Source of the DNA: an uncultured Collinsella sp.
GTDB lineage: Bacteria; Actinomycetota; Coriobacteriia; Coriobacteriales; Coriobacteriaceae
DNA: 64,000 nt
Assembly (NCBI GenBank): GCA_900550195.1
Contig: URRB01000007.1
Span: 1-64,000 of the forward strand
Direction of reading: 5' to 3'
The notes below the pieces were generated by a model. It was not told where the DNA came from. It was given only the letters and a program-made list of their open reading frames with translations, and ran no database searches. The number at the start of each line of letters is the position of its first letter. Position 1 is the stretch's first letter. Both the position numbers and the translations under genes were made by a program. Positions 1-7,686 of the stretch are shown here, piece after piece.

Positions 1-1
1 G

Positions 2-892
2 ATGGACGGCGCTATCCTGGTCATCGCTGCTACCGACGGCCCCATGGCTCAGACCCGCGAGCACATCCTGCTCGCCCGTCAGGTCGGCGTTCCCTACATC
101 GTCGTCTTCCTGAACAAGTGCGACATGGTCGACGATGACGAGCTCATCGACCTCGTCGAGATGGAGACCCGTGAGCTCCTCTCCGAGTACGATTTCCCCG
201 GCGACGACATCCCCGTCATCCGTGGCTCCGCTCTGGGCGCTCTCGAGGGCGACGCCAAGTGGATGGACGCCATTCGCGAGCTCATGAAGGCCGTCGACGA
301 GTACATCCCGACGCCTGCTCGTAACAACGACCTCCCGTTCCTGATGGCCGTTGAGGACGTTATGACCATCTCCGGCCGTGGTACCGTTGCTACTGGCCGT
401 GTCGAGCGCGGTGAGCTCAAGCTCAACGAGCCCGTCGAGATCGTCGGCATCAAGGATACCCAGAACACCGTCGTTACCGGTATCGAGATGTTCCGTAAGT
501 CCATGGACTTCTGCGAGGCTGGCGACAACGTCGGTCTGCTGCTCCGCGGCATCAAGCGTGAGGACATCGAGCGCGGCCAGGTTCTCTGCAAGCCCGGTTC
601 GGTTACCCCGCACACCAAGTTCACCGGCGAGATCTACGTTCTGACCAAGGAGGAGGGCGGCCGTCACACCCCGTTCTTCGATGGTTATCGTCCTCAGTTC
701 TACTTCCGTACCACCGACGTTACCGGTACGGTCAAGCTCCCCGAGGGCACCGAGATGGCTATGCCTGGTGACCACATCACCATCGAGGGCGACCTCATCC
801 ACCCGATCGCCATGGAGGAGGGCCTGCGCTTCGCTATCCGCGAGGGTGGCCACACCGTCGGTTCGGGCATCGTCTCCACGATCATTGAGTAA
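2..892 (+). CDS. tuf: Elongation factor Tu, 5'-truncated by window edge
   Basis: EF-Tu is the GTPase that delivers aminoacyl-tRNA to the ribosome. The 296 residues seen start inside the G domain (MDGAILVIAATDGP), so the ATG at position 2 is internal and roughly 100 N-terminal residues lie outside the window. The guanine-binding motif NKCD and the SALGALEG loop are present, followed by the two beta-barrel domains and the usual C-terminus GSGIVSTIIE. A strong terminator follows at once, so this is the last gene of its transcript. It is not next to fusA, which lies 42 kb downstream. Identification is certain; whether a second tuf copy exists cannot be told. Confidence 0.98.
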   Translation: MDGAILVIAATDGPMAQTREHILLARQVGVPYIVVFLNKCDMVDDDELIDLVEMETRELLSEYDFPGDDIPVIRGSALGALEGDAKWMDAIRELMKAVDEYIPTPARNNDLPFLMAVEDVMTISGRGTVATGRVERGELKLNEPVEIVGIKDTQNTVVTGIEMFRKSMDFCEAGDNVGLLLRGIKREDIERGQVLCKPGSVTPHTKFTGEIYVLTKEEGGRHTPFFDGYRPQFYFRTTDVTGTVKLPEGTEMAMPGDHITIEGDLIHPIAMEEGLRFAIREGGHTVGSGIVSTIIE

Positions 893-920
893 ATTAGCTC
901 TTTGATATAGCTGACTTAGA

Positions 921-954
921 GAACCCGGCACTTATATGGGTGCCGGGTTCTTTT
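921..954 (+). terminator. Intrinsic terminator after tuf
   Basis: GAACCCGGCA and TGCCGGGTTC form a perfect 10-bp stem with a short loop, followed by TTTTC. It separates tuf from the rpmG-secE-nusG transcript. Confidence 0.9.
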
Positions 955-1096
955 CTGCAATGGATATTGAGCCGTTGCTGGTGTCGAGAGGATCGATAAT
1001 GGTCCTGGATGCACCGTCGATTAGCTCTCGATGGCTTCATTGATGTGTTCCAAATATGAATGGATCCAGCGAGAACCAATTGATTCGAGGTTTTCA

Positions 1097-1126
1097 TTGA
1101 CAGCACTTACGTAGAGCTGATAAAGT
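1097..1126 (+). promoter_or_regulatory. Sigma-A type promoter for rpmG-trnW-secE-nusG
   Basis: A perfect -35 TTGACA (1097-1102) is followed after 18 bp by TAAAGT (1121-1126). It sits about 45 bp upstream of rpmG and is the only good promoter between the tuf terminator and rpmG. Inferred by eye. Confidence 0.6.
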
Positions 1127-1171
1127 ACCAACTCGTGCCCGTACGGGGCGGAAATGAAAGGTTCAGGATAA

Positions 1172-1321
1172 ATGCGTACTCTAGTTACTCTTGCGTGCAC
1201 TGAGTGCAAGCGCCGCAACTATACGACCACCAAGAACAAGTCGAACATGCCTGATCGTATGGAGATCAAGAAGTATTGCCCCTGGTGCCGTCACCACACG
1301 CTGCACAAAGAGACTCGCTAG
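1172..1321 (+). CDS. rpmG: 50S ribosomal protein L33
   Basis: This 49-residue protein begins MRTLVTLACTECKRRNYTT and ends HTLHKETR. It has the two zinc-binding Cys pairs of the Zn-containing L33 form (C9-x2-C12 and C36-x2-C39), so it is the C+ type. L33 is a small 50S protein near the E site. The start follows the AAAGGTTCAGG region by about 8 bp. It heads a transcript with tRNA-Trp, secE and nusG, an order seen in many bacteria. Length and sequence leave no doubt. Confidence 0.96.
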   Translation: MRTLVTLACTECKRRNYTTTKNKSNMPDRMEIKKYCPWCRHHTLHKETR

Positions 1322-1334
1322 TCTCTAGTCACAT

Positions 1335-1410
1335 ACGCCAGTAGTTCAATTGGTAGAGCATCGGTCTCCAAAACCGAGTGTTGAGGGTTCGAGTCCTTCC
1401 TGGCGTGCCA
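1335..1410 (+). tRNA. trnW: tRNA-Trp (anticodon CCA)
   Basis: A complete cloverleaf can be drawn: acceptor ACGCCAG/CTGGCGT, D arm with TTGGTAGAGC, anticodon stem TCGGT/ACCGA with loop CTCCAAA (anticodon CCA), T arm GAGGG-TTCGAGT-CCTTC, discriminator G and an encoded CCA end at 1408-1410. It lies between rpmG and secE on the same strand. Confidence 0.96.
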
Positions 1411-1419
1411 GTCATTATT

Positions 1420-1450
1420 CCGTAAGCTCCCAATTGGGGGCTTACGGTTT
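1420..1450 (+). terminator. Hairpin after tRNA-Trp, terminator or processing site
   Basis: CCGTAAGCTCCC and GGGGGCTTACGG form a strong stem around AATT, followed by TTTACT. The T tract is short, so it may terminate only partly or protect the tRNA 3' end and leave secE to read-through. Confidence 0.6.
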
Positions 1451-1486
1451 ACTCATGTATAAGCGCATTGCGCGGAGGTAACCCAA

Positions 1487-1825
1487 ATGGCCAACAAGAA
1501 GAACAAGAAGAAGGCTCAGCAGCCGGCACCTGCCAACAACGCTGCCGCCAACTCCAAGGTTGAGGCCAAGAAGGCCGTTGCCAAGAAGAACGAGAAGGCT
1601 GCGAAGTCCAAGAAGAATGAGAAGCCTGGTTTCTTCGCCCGCACCAAGAAGTATTTCGCTTCGGTGAAGTCCGAGATGAAGCGTGTCACGTGGCCCGATA
1701 AGAAGGAGCTCGTGAACTACTCGGTCGTCGTTTGCGCTTCTCTGATCGTCGTCGGCGTCGTCATCGCTCTGCTCGATGCTGGCTTTGGCGAGGCTCTTGC
1801 TCTGTTCTCTGGATTGAGGGGCTAA
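1487..1825 (+). CDS. secE: Preprotein translocase subunit SecE
   Basis: SecE is the small essential subunit that clamps SecY in the Sec translocon. The protein has 112 residues. The first 50 are very rich in Lys, Asn and Ala and look disordered. They are followed by the conserved amphipathic segment (SVKSEMKRVTWPDKKEL) and a single membrane helix near residues 78-100. The long basic N-terminus resembles other actinobacterial SecE proteins. A GGAGGT site lies 7 bp upstream of the ATG. nusG starts 3 bp after the stop, the classic secE-nusG pair. Confidence 0.96.
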   Translation: MANKKNKKKAQQPAPANNAAANSKVEAKKAVAKKNEKAAKSKKNEKPGFFARTKKYFASVKSEMKRVTWPDKKELVNYSVVVCASLIVVGVVIALLDAGFGEALALFSGLRG

Positions 1826-1828
1826 ACC

Positions 1829-2365
1829 ATGTCTAAGCGTTGGTACGTCGTTCACACTTACTCTGGATACGAGAACCGCGTTAAGTCCGATCTCGAGCAT
1901 CGCATCGAGACCATGGGCATGCAGGACCGTATCTTTGATATCGAGATTCCTATGGAGCGCGTCACCGAGATCAAAGAGGGTGGCAAGCGCGAGACCAAGG
2001 ATTCCAAGATTTTCCCGGGTTATGTCCTGGTTCGCATGGAGATGGATGACGATGCGTGGACGTGTGTTCGCAACACGCCCGGTGTCACCGGTTTCCTGGG
2101 CGGCAATGGCAAGCCCGCTCCGCTTTCCCGCGACGAGTACAATAAGATGACTCGTCGTCCCGGTAAGGGCGATTCGCCCAAGCGCACCTCGGTTGATATT
2201 GAGGTCGGCACGTCCGTCCGCGTCACTGATGGCCCGCTTACCGACTTTGATGGCAAGGTCTCCGAGGTTAACACCGAGGCAGGCAAGCTGAAGGTCACCC
2301 TGATGATCTTTGGCCGTGAGACGCCGGTCGAGCTCGACTTTAACCAGGTTGCTGTCATCGCTTAA
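1829..2365 (+). CDS. nusG: Transcription termination/antitermination factor NusG
   Basis: NusG binds RNA polymerase and links it to Rho or to the ribosome. The 178-residue protein has the NGN domain (RWYVVHTYSGYENRVK at the N-terminus, FPGYVLVRM near residue 65) and a C-terminal KOW domain from about residue 127 (GPLTDFDGKV). There is no large insertion, and the length is normal. It is co-transcribed with secE; rplK follows after about 120 bp that contain only weak hairpins. Confidence 0.97.
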   Translation: MSKRWYVVHTYSGYENRVKSDLEHRIETMGMQDRIFDIEIPMERVTEIKEGGKRETKDSKIFPGYVLVRMEMDDDAWTCVRNTPGVTGFLGGNGKPAPLSRDEYNKMTRRPGKGDSPKRTSVDIEVGTSVRVTDGPLTDFDGKVSEVNTEAGKLKVTLMIFGRETPVELDFNQVAVIA

Positions 2366-2485
2366 GTTTTCGTCCGTTCGCGCGAGCGTGCTTCTTCTGT
2401 GACTGCTCATCTCAGGAGTGCTTCTAACACGTGCGTGCTTACGATATAGCAAGTACTTCACACTCGTGATTCGAAAGGAATGACC

Positions 2486-2914
2486 ATGGCTGAGAAGAAG
2501 GTTGCCAACGTCATTAAGCTCCAGATTCCTGCTGGTGCAGCTAACCCCGCTCCTCCCGTCGGCCCCGCCCTGGGCGCAGCTGGCGTGAACATCATGCAGT
2601 TCTGCCAGGCCTTTAACGCCGAGACGCAGGACAAGAAGGGCGACATCATCCCCGTTGAGATCACTGTCTTCGAGGATAAGTCCTTCTCCTTCATCACCAA
2701 GACCCCGCCGGCGGCTCACCTCATCAAGAAGGAGCTGAACCTCAAGTCTGGTTCCGCTAAGCCCCAGGCCGACAAGGTTGGTCAGCTCTCCCAGGAGCAG
2801 CTCACCAAGATCGCCGAGATCAAGATGCCGGACCTCAATGCCAATGACATTGACGCCGCCAAGAAGATCATCGCCGGTACCGCCCGTTCCATGGGCGTCA
2901 CCATCGCTGAGTAG
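2486..2914 (+). CDS. rplK: 50S ribosomal protein L11
   Basis: L11 forms the GTPase-associated stalk base with 23S rRNA. The 142-residue protein has the PAGAANPAPPVGPALG signature near the N-terminus, the TKTPPA hinge and a C-terminal RNA-binding domain ending in RSMGVTIAE. I chose the ATG at 2486 because AAAGGA lies 6 bp before it; an in-frame ATG at 2480 directly abuts that site. rplA follows after a 117-bp spacer with hairpins. Confidence 0.97.
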   Translation: MAEKKVANVIKLQIPAGAANPAPPVGPALGAAGVNIMQFCQAFNAETQDKKGDIIPVEITVFEDKSFSFITKTPPAAHLIKKELNLKSGSAKPQADKVGQLSQEQLTKIAEIKMPDLNANDIDAAKKIIAGTARSMGVTIAE

Positions 2915-2929
2915 CGATTTCTTATGGTA

Positions 2930-3016
2930 ACGACGGGTGCTCCGACCGGGGCGCCCGTTAAATGTGTGCAATAGGGCACACGATACGATGTGGGAGGGCT
3001 CACGCCCGTTTAACCA
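2930..3016 (+). promoter_or_regulatory. Structured rplK-rplA spacer, possible L1 target
   Basis: The spacer contains GACGGGTGC paired with GCGCCCGTT and TGTGTGC paired with GGGCACA, then GGGAGGGC next to GCCCGTT just before the rplA ribosome binding site. L1 is known to repress its own mRNA at such sites in other bacteria. No consensus match could be tested, so the role is inferred. Confidence 0.35.
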
Positions 3017-3031
3017 CAGGAGGTAATGCAC

Positions 3032-3739
3032 ATGGCTAAGCATGGTAAGAGCTATAACGCCGCTGCCGAGAAGATCGACCGCGCCACGCTCTACACCCCC
3101 CTTCAGGCTGCCAAGCTCATTAAGGAGCTCGACACCGCCAAGTTCGACGAGACCGTCGAGGCCCACTTCCGTCTGGGCATCGATACTCGTAAGGCTGACC
3201 AGAACATCCGTGGTTCCATCTCCCTGCCCCACGGCACCGGCAAGACCGTTCGTGTTGCCGTCTTCGCCGAGGGCGAGAAGGCCCGCGAGGCTGAGGCTGC
3301 CGGCGCCGACATCATCGGTTCCGACGAGCTCGTCGCCCAGATTCAGAAGGGCGAGATCAACTTCGACGCCGCTATCGCTACGCCGAACATGATGGCCAAG
3401 GTTGGCCGCATCGGTAAGATCCTTGGTCCCCGTGGCCTCATGCCGAACCCCAAGCTCGGCACCGTGACCATGGACGTCGCCAAGATGGTCTCCGAGCTCA
3501 AGGCTGGCCGCGTTGAGTACCGCGCCGACCGCTACGGCATCTGCCACGTGCCCCTGGGCAAGAAGTCCTTCTCTGAGCAGCAGCTCGTCGAGAACTACGC
3601 TGCCCTGTACACCGAGATCCTGCGCGTCAAGCCCTCTTCTGCTAAGGGCAAGTACGTCAAGTCCATCTCCGTGTCTTCCACCATGGGCCCTGGCGTCAAG
3701 GTCGATCCCGCTGTCCAGCGTGACTTCCTGGCTGAGTAA
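3032..3739 (+). CDS. rplA: 50S ribosomal protein L1
   Basis: L1 forms the mobile L1 stalk and often regulates its own operon. The 235-residue protein has the expected family length, with LPHGTGK, the GEINFDAAIATP region and the signature GRIGKILGPRGLMPNPK. The start at 3032 is preceded by AGGAGGT with 7 bp spacing; an upstream in-frame ATG at 3026 lies too close to that site. A strong terminator follows, so rplK-rplA ends here and rplJ-rplL is not adjacent. Confidence 0.97.
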   Translation: MAKHGKSYNAAAEKIDRATLYTPLQAAKLIKELDTAKFDETVEAHFRLGIDTRKADQNIRGSISLPHGTGKTVRVAVFAEGEKAREAEAAGADIIGSDELVAQIQKGEINFDAAIATPNMMAKVGRIGKILGPRGLMPNPKLGTVTMDVAKMVSELKAGRVEYRADRYGICHVPLGKKSFSEQQLVENYAALYTEILRVKPSSAKGKYVKSISVSSTMGPGVKVDPAVQRDFLAE

Positions 3740-3777
3740 CTGCTAGTTACTGCCTGAGTACAGCAAGCATTGCTAAA

Positions 3778-3814
3778 AAAACCCGGTTCTGCCTTTGTGC
3801 AGGACCGGGTTTCT
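3778..3814. terminator. Bidirectional terminator between rplA and the metallophosphoesterase operon
   Basis: AACCCGGTTCTGC and GCAGGACCGGGTT form a 13-bp stem with one G-T pair. Read on the minus strand it ends in seven T residues; on the plus strand it ends in TTTCTT. It can serve both converging transcripts. Confidence 0.88.
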
Positions 3815-3831
3815 TGCTATCGCGTCAAAAG

Positions 3832-3864
3832 CACCATAAAGGGGACAGTGTCCCCTTTATGGTG
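3832..3864. repeat. Short intergenic palindrome, GTCCC family, copy 1
   Basis: The 16-bp arms (CACCATAAAGGGGACA and its exact complement) are perfect around a single central G. The constant side TGTCCCCTTT-GG-GG is shared with five other hairpins in the window (see findings). Confidence 0.85.
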
Positions 3865-3865
3865 G

Positions 3866-4576
3866 TTACCAGGGTGTTCTGGCTGTTGAAGACTCGATGG
3901 CTTCGTGGCGTTTGAGCTCGCGGCGCATGGTTTGCGAATTGAGCCAGGCTGCTTGCCAGCCGCGGATGGGGTAGTGCGTCTGGTCGAGCTCAAACTGCGT
4001 ATAGCCGCAGGCGTTGATGATCGTCGTTCCACACACATGCTGACGCTCGCGCTGAAAATCGCAACCGTAGCTTTGGTGCACATGCCCGTGCACCATGTAG
4101 TCGGGATTCCAGGATTCGAGTGCTGTGTTAAAACACTCGAATCCTCGATGCGGCAGATCGTCCAGATCACCCATACCGGCGGCGGGTGCATGGGTAAGCA
4201 GAATGTCGCACCCGCCGACCATCCTAACCTTACGCGACAGCTTACGCATGCGCTTGGACATCTCGCGTTCGGTGTACATGTTGGCGCCGTCGCGATAACG
4301 CATGGACCCGCCAAGGCCCGCAATGCGAATCCCTCGGTACGTGTACACGCTGTCCTCTACGCAGATACATCCGCCCGGTGCATGACGTGCGTAGCGGTCA
4401 TCGTGATTGCCGCGCACGTAGATGAGCGGTTTGTTGATGACCGTAACCAAAAACTCAAGATAGTCCGGGTCCAGATCGCCGGCGGACAAAATCAGGTCGA
4501 CTCCCTCAAAGCGTTCCTTGCGAAAGCACTCCCAAAGGCATCGTTCTTCGGTATCGGCTATGGCAAGGATTTTCAT
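3866..4576 (-). CDS. Calcineurin-like metallophosphoesterase
   Basis: This 236-residue protein has the order of motifs expected for the calcineurin-like phosphoesterase fold: D8-TEE near the N-terminus (where most relatives have D-x-H), GDLDPDYL, GNHDDRY, THAPAAGMGD and GHVHQSYG. It probably binds two metal ions; the substrate is unknown. It has no signal peptide and should be cytosolic. Its start overlaps the end of the upstream ParB-like/BMP gene by 4 bp (ATGA-type coupling), so the two are co-translated and likely act together. The D-TEE variant of the first metal motif suggests a distinct subfamily. Confidence 0.85.
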   Translation of the reverse strand: MKILAIADTEERCLWECFRKERFEGVDLILSAGDLDPDYLEFLVTVINKPLIYVRGNHDDRYARHAPGGCICVEDSVYTYRGIRIAGLGGSMRYRDGANMYTEREMSKRMRKLSRKVRMVGGCDILLTHAPAAGMGDLDDLPHRGFECFNTALESWNPDYMVHGHVHQSYGCDFQRERQHVCGTTIINACGYTQFELDQTHYPIRGWQAAWLNSQTMRRELKRHEAIESSTARTPW

Positions 4577-6489
4577 AGGGCAGGGACTTTCGGCTCATCG
4601 TCGAGCTGCGGAATGGTGCCTACCACGTTGTCCGCCAGCCAATTCATCTCGACAATCTGCGTGCTCGGCAGCGGAGGGAAGCCTTCGATCTGTACCACGC
4701 CGTTCTGGCTGTGGAGCTCGCCGCCAAAGGGGTTGATGGATCCCACAACAATGCCGTTGCGGAGCAACTGCACGAGTTTGCGCGTTTGGTAGGGTAGGCC
4801 CGGAGCGTAACGAATGTCGATAACGCCGGAGCTCATGCCATACCAGTAGTTGACAGCGCGCACTTGGTTGTCGTCGCTGGTCTCGTCCCACGTGCCGTGA
4901 AGAAGGCTGCGAACGATGAGCTCGTAGTAACGGCCCCAGTTCCATACGGGCATGGCGATGCCGGTGACTTTGCCGTCGACCAAGCGGTGAAGCCCGTAGG
5001 CCGTTGGGTCTTCGAGCGACTTTGACATGTCAGCGCCGGTCATGACGCTTACGCCTTCGCGGCACATGGCTTCGGCAAGACCGCCGGCGGGAACATCGCC
5101 CCAGGTGAGGATGACCTGCGCGCGCGGGTCGAGCAGCGAGGCGCCAATCGCAAAGGCGTTGATCTCGCTGAGTGCGCCCGAGGCGAAGACCGACGCGTGG
5201 TAACCGATGCGGTGGTTGTCCGCCATGCTGGCCGCAAGGGCGCCCAGCAGAAACTTGGCCTCGTACATCTTGCCAAAGTACGAACGGACGCTTTGATGGG
5301 GAAGGCCGATAGAGCAGTTGAGGAACCGAACCCGGGGATACTCAACGGCAGCCCTGAGCGTGTATTCCATCAGGCGGTGCGAGGTCGAGAAGATGACGTT
5401 TGCTCCATGTTTGACAGCCGTTTCCACGGCGGCGTAGAACACATCCGGATCGTGACAGTCCTCGAACGCCTCGGTGCGCACGATACCGCCAAAGTGCTCA
5501 TCGAGATACTGACGCCCTTGGTCGTGCAGGCTGTCCCAGCTCGACGTCGCACAGGGGAACTCATGGATAAAGGCGATGCGCAGGGGGTTGGCCGTCGAGT
5601 AGACGGTCTTGCCCATAAAGAAGTTGAGCACGCCAGAGGTGGACTTGGCGGGCGTCTCCTCCTCGTCGACGCTCGGTGCTTCGACAAGATCGACCTTGTC
5701 CTCGTCATTTTTGCCGGCAATAACCAGCTCGCGCCAGATCTTGCACAGGCGGTTTACGACGATATCCGTCGGCGTATCCAGCAGGCGGTCCTGGTTGTAC
5801 ACATTGAGGTAGACGAGCATGGCGTCGGCGGGCGTAATGTCCAGGTGGTCGCCGCCTGCGCGAAGGTAGGCGCGCTTAAAGAGCAGGAAGGTGTGGCGCA
5901 GGTAGTCGACCTTTTTCTGCGGCCATTTTTCGATAAGGTTCTGACCGAGCATCTTGGCGAGCGTCTCGTAGCTTCCCTCACGCGAGAACTCGATCTCGTA
6001 TAGGGGGCAGACGCGCCAAAACGCGCAGAACTCGCCGTACAGGCGGCTTTCGACGGAATCCCATGTGCCGGGGTAGAGACGGGTGACCTTGGCCGAAACC
6101 GTCGGGGCGTCTAGGAATTTGAGGACACTGACGCGTTTGTTGCCTTCTTGGACATAGAACCGATGCATGAACTCGGTGACGATGACGGGGTCGCGATAGC
6201 CCTCGGTTACCTGGATGTCGTAGAGGTTGGACCACTTGCGGGCGAACTCGGTGCTAAACGGAAGCAGGGGCATAAAGTTACACGAAAAGGCGGACTGACG
6301 GCCCTTGGTGACCGTGCCGACGACCATTTCGAGCGGAATATCCCGCAGGCCGACATTCTCTCGCTGACCTAAGGGGAGCTGGGCAACCAAGCTATCGAGG
6401 TCCGTAAGGTATGGATGCTCGCTTTGGCTAATGGCGCGTCGACGTCCTTGCTCGCCGCGCTTGCGTGCTTGACGATAGGCCTCTTCCAT
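4573..6489 (-). CDS. ParB/Srx-like domain fused to a BMP-type periplasmic-binding fold, cytosolic
   Basis: The 638-residue protein has no signal peptide or membrane segment. Residues about 45-145 look like a ParB/sulfiredoxin-type domain (IPLEMVVGTVTKGR, then FYVQEGNKRVSVLK, like the VxDGxHR motif of that fold). A middle helical region and an acidic linker (about 265-285) follow. Residues about 305-600 resemble the BMP/PnrA nucleoside- or lipoprotein-type binding family (LRIAFIHEF, VIFSTSHRLMEY, AKFLLGALAASM, NRIGYHASVF-like segments). BMP receptors are normally secreted lipoproteins, so a cytosolic copy fused to a ParB-like domain suggests a ligand-sensing intracellular protein. It is translationally coupled to the metallophosphoesterase. 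Function unknown. Confidence 0.65.
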   Translation of the reverse strand: MEEAYRQARKRGEQGRRRAISQSEHPYLTDLDSLVAQLPLGQRENVGLRDIPLEMVVGTVTKGRQSAFSCNFMPLLPFSTEFARKWSNLYDIQVTEGYRDPVIVTEFMHRFYVQEGNKRVSVLKFLDAPTVSAKVTRLYPGTWDSVESRLYGEFCAFWRVCPLYEIEFSREGSYETLAKMLGQNLIEKWPQKKVDYLRHTFLLFKRAYLRAGGDHLDITPADAMLVYLNVYNQDRLLDTPTDIVVNRLCKIWRELVIAGKNDEDKVDLVEAPSVDEEETPAKSTSGVLNFFMGKTVYSTANPLRIAFIHEFPCATSSWDSLHDQGRQYLDEHFGGIVRTEAFEDCHDPDVFYAAVETAVKHGANVIFSTSHRLMEYTLRAAVEYPRVRFLNCSIGLPHQSVRSYFGKMYEAKFLLGALAASMADNHRIGYHASVFASGALSEINAFAIGASLLDPRAQVILTWGDVPAGGLAEAMCREGVSVMTGADMSKSLEDPTAYGLHRLVDGKVTGIAMPVWNWGRYYELIVRSLLHGTWDETSDDNQVRAVNYWYGMSSGVIDIRYAPGLPYQTRKLVQLLRNGIVVGSINPFGGELHSQNGVVQIEGFPPLPSTQIVEMNWLADNVVGTIPQLDDEPKVPAL

Positions 6490-6543
6490 GATGTTGCTCC
6501 CTTAGTCGTTTAAACAACTATATGAACCATGGTACCACGAATG

Positions 6544-6583
6544 AAAACCACTACAAAGATGCCTGACCCCTTTGCGGTGGTTT
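6544..6583. repeat. Short intergenic hairpin, GTCCC family, copy 2
   Basis: AAACCACTACAAAG pairs with CTTTGCGGTGGTTT apart from two wobble or mismatch positions. On the minus strand it directly follows the mscS stop codon and ends in TTTTC, so it could act as its terminator. Confidence 0.75.
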
Positions 6584-7349
6584 AGGCGATGATGGGGGCG
6601 ATGGCGCGGATGCAGGCGTCGGCAGCGGTGAAAGTGGTGCTGTCGTCGCTGACGATAAAGATGATCTTTCCTTTGATGCCAAAGTCGCCGATTTCGCTAA
6701 AGAGCACGTTGGGCTCTTTGTCAAAGCCCGAGATGGGCGAGACGGCCGTTTTGGTTGCGCTCGTGAGCTCGTCTGCCAGCACGTCAAGGGAAGCCCACTT
6801 GGACGTGTCCTTTACGGCAACGGGCACGGCCACGCGTCCAAAGGGCATCAAATGCACGAGCGTGTTCTTGGAGATGTTGGAGTTGGGCACAATGATGGTC
6901 TGTCCACAGGCATCCTCAATCGTTGTATGGCGCCAAGTGATGTCTTGGACCACGCCGGATACGCCGCCGACCTCGATATTGTCGCCGGGTTTGATGATGC
7001 CCATAAAGGTCACTTGCATGCCGCCGATAAGGTTTGACAGCGTGTCCTGAAAGCCGAGCGAGATGGCGATGCCGCCGACGCCAAGAGCGGCGACGAGCGC
7101 GTTTGCGTTAATGCCAAAGCAGTTATCGAGGATAAAGCTGCCGCCGATCATCCAGATGACGGCGCGCGCGATGTTGATGAAGATACTCGATGCCGGAAGC
7201 GGGTTATCGTCTCGGTTAAGCAGATGGTTCAGGGTCTTGGATACGACCTTGGCGGCGACGGCGGTGCCTATCGCCAAGATGACGGCCCAGATGATGTTGT
7301 GGACCCACCGTTGCTCAAAGAAATGAAGAATCGGCTCAAACAATTCCAT
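6582..7349 (-). CDS. mscS: Small-conductance mechanosensitive channel, MscS family
   Basis: The 255-residue protein is a short MscS-type channel that releases solutes on osmotic down-shock. It has membrane helices near residues 15-35 and 50-75, the pore helix rich in Gly and Ala (NALVAALGVGGIAISLGFQDTL), then the beta domain (GDNIEVGGVSGVVQDITWRHT and IIVPNSNISKN) and a short cytosolic end. I chose the ATG at 7349 because AGGAGG lies 10 bp upstream. An in-frame start at 7394 would add 15 residues but has no ribosome binding site. The upstream leader contains a hairpin and a remnant signal-peptide frame. Confidence 0.88.
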   Translation of the reverse strand: MELFEPILHFFEQRWVHNIIWAVILAIGTAVAAKVVSKTLNHLLNRDDNPLPASSIFINIARAVIWMIGGSFILDNCFGINANALVAALGVGGIAISLGFQDTLSNLIGGMQVTFMGIIKPGDNIEVGGVSGVVQDITWRHTTIEDACGQTIIVPNSNISKNTLVHLMPFGRVAVPVAVKDTSKWASLDVLADELTSATKTAVSPISGFDKEPNVLFSEIGDFGIKGKIIFIVSDDSTTFTAADACIRAIAPIIA

Positions 7350-7363
7350 GTAGGGAAAACCTC

Positions 7364-7528
7364 CTAATGATCGTTCAACCATGATACCCACCAAGAAGCC
7401 CGTCCGATCACATCGGACGGGCCGATAACTTGAGATGGGGTGGCCGCGGTGGCGTAAGCTGGGGCGCCGGCGAGCACGCCGGCAAGGAGTGCGGCGGTCA
7501 AGGCGAGACGGGGAAGAGAGCTTCTCGT
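7364..7528 (-). pseudogene. Signal-peptide-like frame with ACG in place of a start codon
   Basis: Read on the minus strand from 7528, ACG-AGA-AGC is followed by a textbook signal peptide: RSSLPRLALTAALLAG, then VLAGAPAYA and TAATPS. AAGGA lies 7 bp upstream of the ACG. The frame stops at TAG (7364-7366), inside the mscS ribosome binding site, after about 55 codons. No ATG, GTG or TTG lies in frame upstream before a stop. This looks like a secreted-protein gene that lost its start codon and most of its body. It may also be chance, although the hydrophobic pattern is very regular. Confidence 0.4.
7402..7426 (-). terminator. Hairpin in the mscS leader
   Basis: CCCGTCCGA and TCGGACGGG pair around five bases. 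On the minus strand it is followed by CTTCTTGG, a weak T tract. It may attenuate transcription into mscS or end the decayed upstream frame. Confidence 0.5.
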
Positions 7529-7591
7529 GGCAGTTTCCTTAGTCCTTAACCAGTAGTTCCTGCTGACGCTGGATTATCGACATAATATGCG

Positions 7592-7631
7592 AAAACCGCC
7601 GCAAGGGCGTCTGTCCCTTTGCGGCGGTTTT
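7592..7631. repeat. Short intergenic hairpin, GTCCC family, copy 3
   Basis: AAAACCGCCGCAAGG pairs with CCTTTGCGGCGGTTTT with one bulged base. It shares the side TGTCCCTTTGCGGCGG with the other family members and ends in TTTT on the minus strand side. Confidence 0.8.
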
Positions 7632-7646
7632 GACGTTTGTGCAGAT

Positions 7647-7686
7647 AAAACCTACCAAAATAACTTGTCCCTTTTTGGCAGGTTTT
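7647..7686. repeat. Short intergenic hairpin, GTCCC family, copy 4
   Basis: AAAACCTACCAAAA pairs with TTTTGGCAGGTTTT. It begins at the stop codon of the ABC ATPase gene and has a T-rich minus-strand exit, so it probably doubles as that operon's terminator. It is nearly identical, in reverse, to the copy after rpoC. Confidence 0.82.

Noticed and set aside
1442..3547. A 701-codon minus-strand frame over secE, nusG, rplK and rplA
   Set aside because: Covers four certain genes and shows only antisense-type composition.
4573..6489. Annotating the BMP-fold protein as an ABC transporter receptor
   Set aside because: It has no signal peptide or lipobox and no permease or ATPase next to it.
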